A DNA stretch of 64,000 nucleotides, taken from Rhizobium tropici CIAT 899 (GTDB lineage Bacteria; Pseudomonadota; Alphaproteobacteria; Rhizobiales; Rhizobiaceae). Of the stretch, positions 63,520-64,000 are shown piece by piece. The stretch lies in the NCBI RefSeq assembly GCF_000330885.1, contig NC_020062.1:1868374-1932373 (forward strand). The letters are read 5' to 3'. Every line of letters starts with the position of its first letter. Position 1 is the stretch's first letter. The translations under genes and the position numbers were made by a program. Below the pieces are notes generated by a model that made no database searches, had not been told where the DNA came from, and saw only the letters and a list, made by a program, of their open reading frames with translations.

Positions 63520-63858
63520 ATGGAAATCAAGGAAGAAGCATTCCGCGTCTGGTCCGAAGGCAGCACCTTATATTTTGACGGCACGATGCGCCTGGCTGGT
63601 CCCGATGCCTATGCACCGGTCTACGATCTGGCCAGGTCAGTTCTTCATGGGAGCGGAGGCAAAGCGACTTTCGATCTGACCGGTCTGCAATTCTTGAATT
63701 CTTCGGGCATCAACCTGCTTGCCAAACTGACCATAGAAGCACGCAAGCATCCGAATATTCACCTCACAGTGTGCGGCTCCTCGCAAATTCCCTGGCAGAT
63801 GAAATCATTACCGAACTTGAAAAAACTGCATCCGCGCCTGGATTTGCGCCTGACCTAG
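63520..63858 (+). CDS. STAS-domain anti-anti-sigma-like protein (slr1659-like)
   Basis: This 112-residue STAS protein has the switch motif [15 protein letters not shown] with paired serines for phosphorylation and an [18 protein letters not shown] end typical of slr1659-like proteins. It would be phosphorylated by the neighbouring GHKL kinase and reset by the SpoIIE phosphatase. Its downstream target is not encoded next to it inside the window. Confidence 0.88.
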   Translation: MEIKEEAFRVWSEGSTLYFDGTMRLAGPDAYAPVYDLARSVLHGSGGKATFDLTGLQFLNSSGINLLAKLTIEARKHPNIHLTVCGSSQIPWQMKSLPNLKKLHPRLDLRLT

Positions 63859-63861
63859 CCC

Positions 63862-63936
63862 CATGCCGCGCAAAAGTGCGCGACGATTTTGCTACGATGA
63901 CATGCTGAAATCAAAGACAGAAATGCTCTAACGCTT
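63862..63936. repeat. Rhizobial intergenic palindromic repeat
   Basis: The segment CATGCCGCGCAAAAGTGCGC, with CGATTTTGC and a GACATGC block after it, resembles a dispersed intergenic repeat recalled from Rhizobiaceae genomes. It contains the hairpin CGCGC (63867-63871)-AAAAGT-GCGCG (63878-63882). It lies right behind the operon's last gene and could also serve as its transcript end. Identification rests on memory of the repeat; only one copy is in the window. Confidence 0.45.
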
Positions 63937-64000
63937 GGACGCGAATAGCCGCTGCGACGACTCGTCGTCGCGACACAAAATAACGCGTGGGTCTATCAGG

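Overview
The window looks like chromosomal, chromid or megaplasmid DNA from a Rhizobiaceae-type alphaproteobacterium (Rhizobium/Agrobacterium relatives). The grounds are high-GC coding sequence, many ABC import operons with adjacent LacI, GntR or LysR regulators, a PrsDE-like type I secretion locus with a GH16 glycanase, small stress proteins typical of rhizobia (DUF3008, DUF2934, DUF4168, BON, MgtC), and GGAAC-N16-NGTT promoter motifs of the alphaproteobacterial EcfG type. No rRNA, tRNA, CRISPR array or replication origin was seen.

Layout. 1-5.6 kb (minus): type I secretion ATPase and adaptor, then two likely substrates, a protein with 11 unusual Gly/Asp repeats and a GH16 glycanase cut by the window edge. 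6.3-7.0 kb: TylF/MycF-like methyltransferase. 7.2-12.1 kb: amino-acid-type importer with a fused permease-ATPase, a DAO-type FAD oxidase and a divergent LacI regulator with two matching operators. 12.2-15.2 kb: small and decayed genes, a Lon-substrate-domain protein, a Phd/VapC toxin-antitoxin pair with its operator, and an IS630 remnant. 15.3-29.1 kb: a large minus-strand nitrogen-compound locus with PotABCD-like transporter genes, an imidase-like polysaccharide-deacetylase-family hydrolase, an amidase, two short-chain dehydrogenases and a CobW-type GTPase. A divergent GntR protein with two winged-helix domains flanks it, and a 5-oxoprolinase subunit C fragment is cut by an IS6 element. 30-32.6 kb: LysR/NmrA pair and a DUF4168 protein. 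33-42.6 kb: sugar-acid dehydratases (KdgD, UxuA) and an Opp-type importer with a cytoplasmic glycerophosphodiesterase and LacI regulator, which resembles agrocinopine (acc) operons. 42.9-51.9 kb: phospholipase-D-like protein, FAD dehydrogenase, small ORFs, and acetate kinase-phosphoketolase. 51.9-56.6 kb: a general-stress island whose genes carry EcfG-type promoters. 57.2-63.9 kb: a compact six-gene signalling operon.

The most unusual system is that last operon. It encodes a GGDEF-EAL protein, a degenerate GHKL-ATPase-like protein, a methyltransferase with an N-terminal STAS-like domain, a membrane Cache-HAMP-SpoIIE phosphatase, a second GHKL-type switch kinase and a stand-alone STAS protein. 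It reads as a doubled partner-switching circuit tied to cyclic-di-GMP, with a methyltransferase as one possible output. All family assignments come from reading the sequence and recalling the families; no database search was run.
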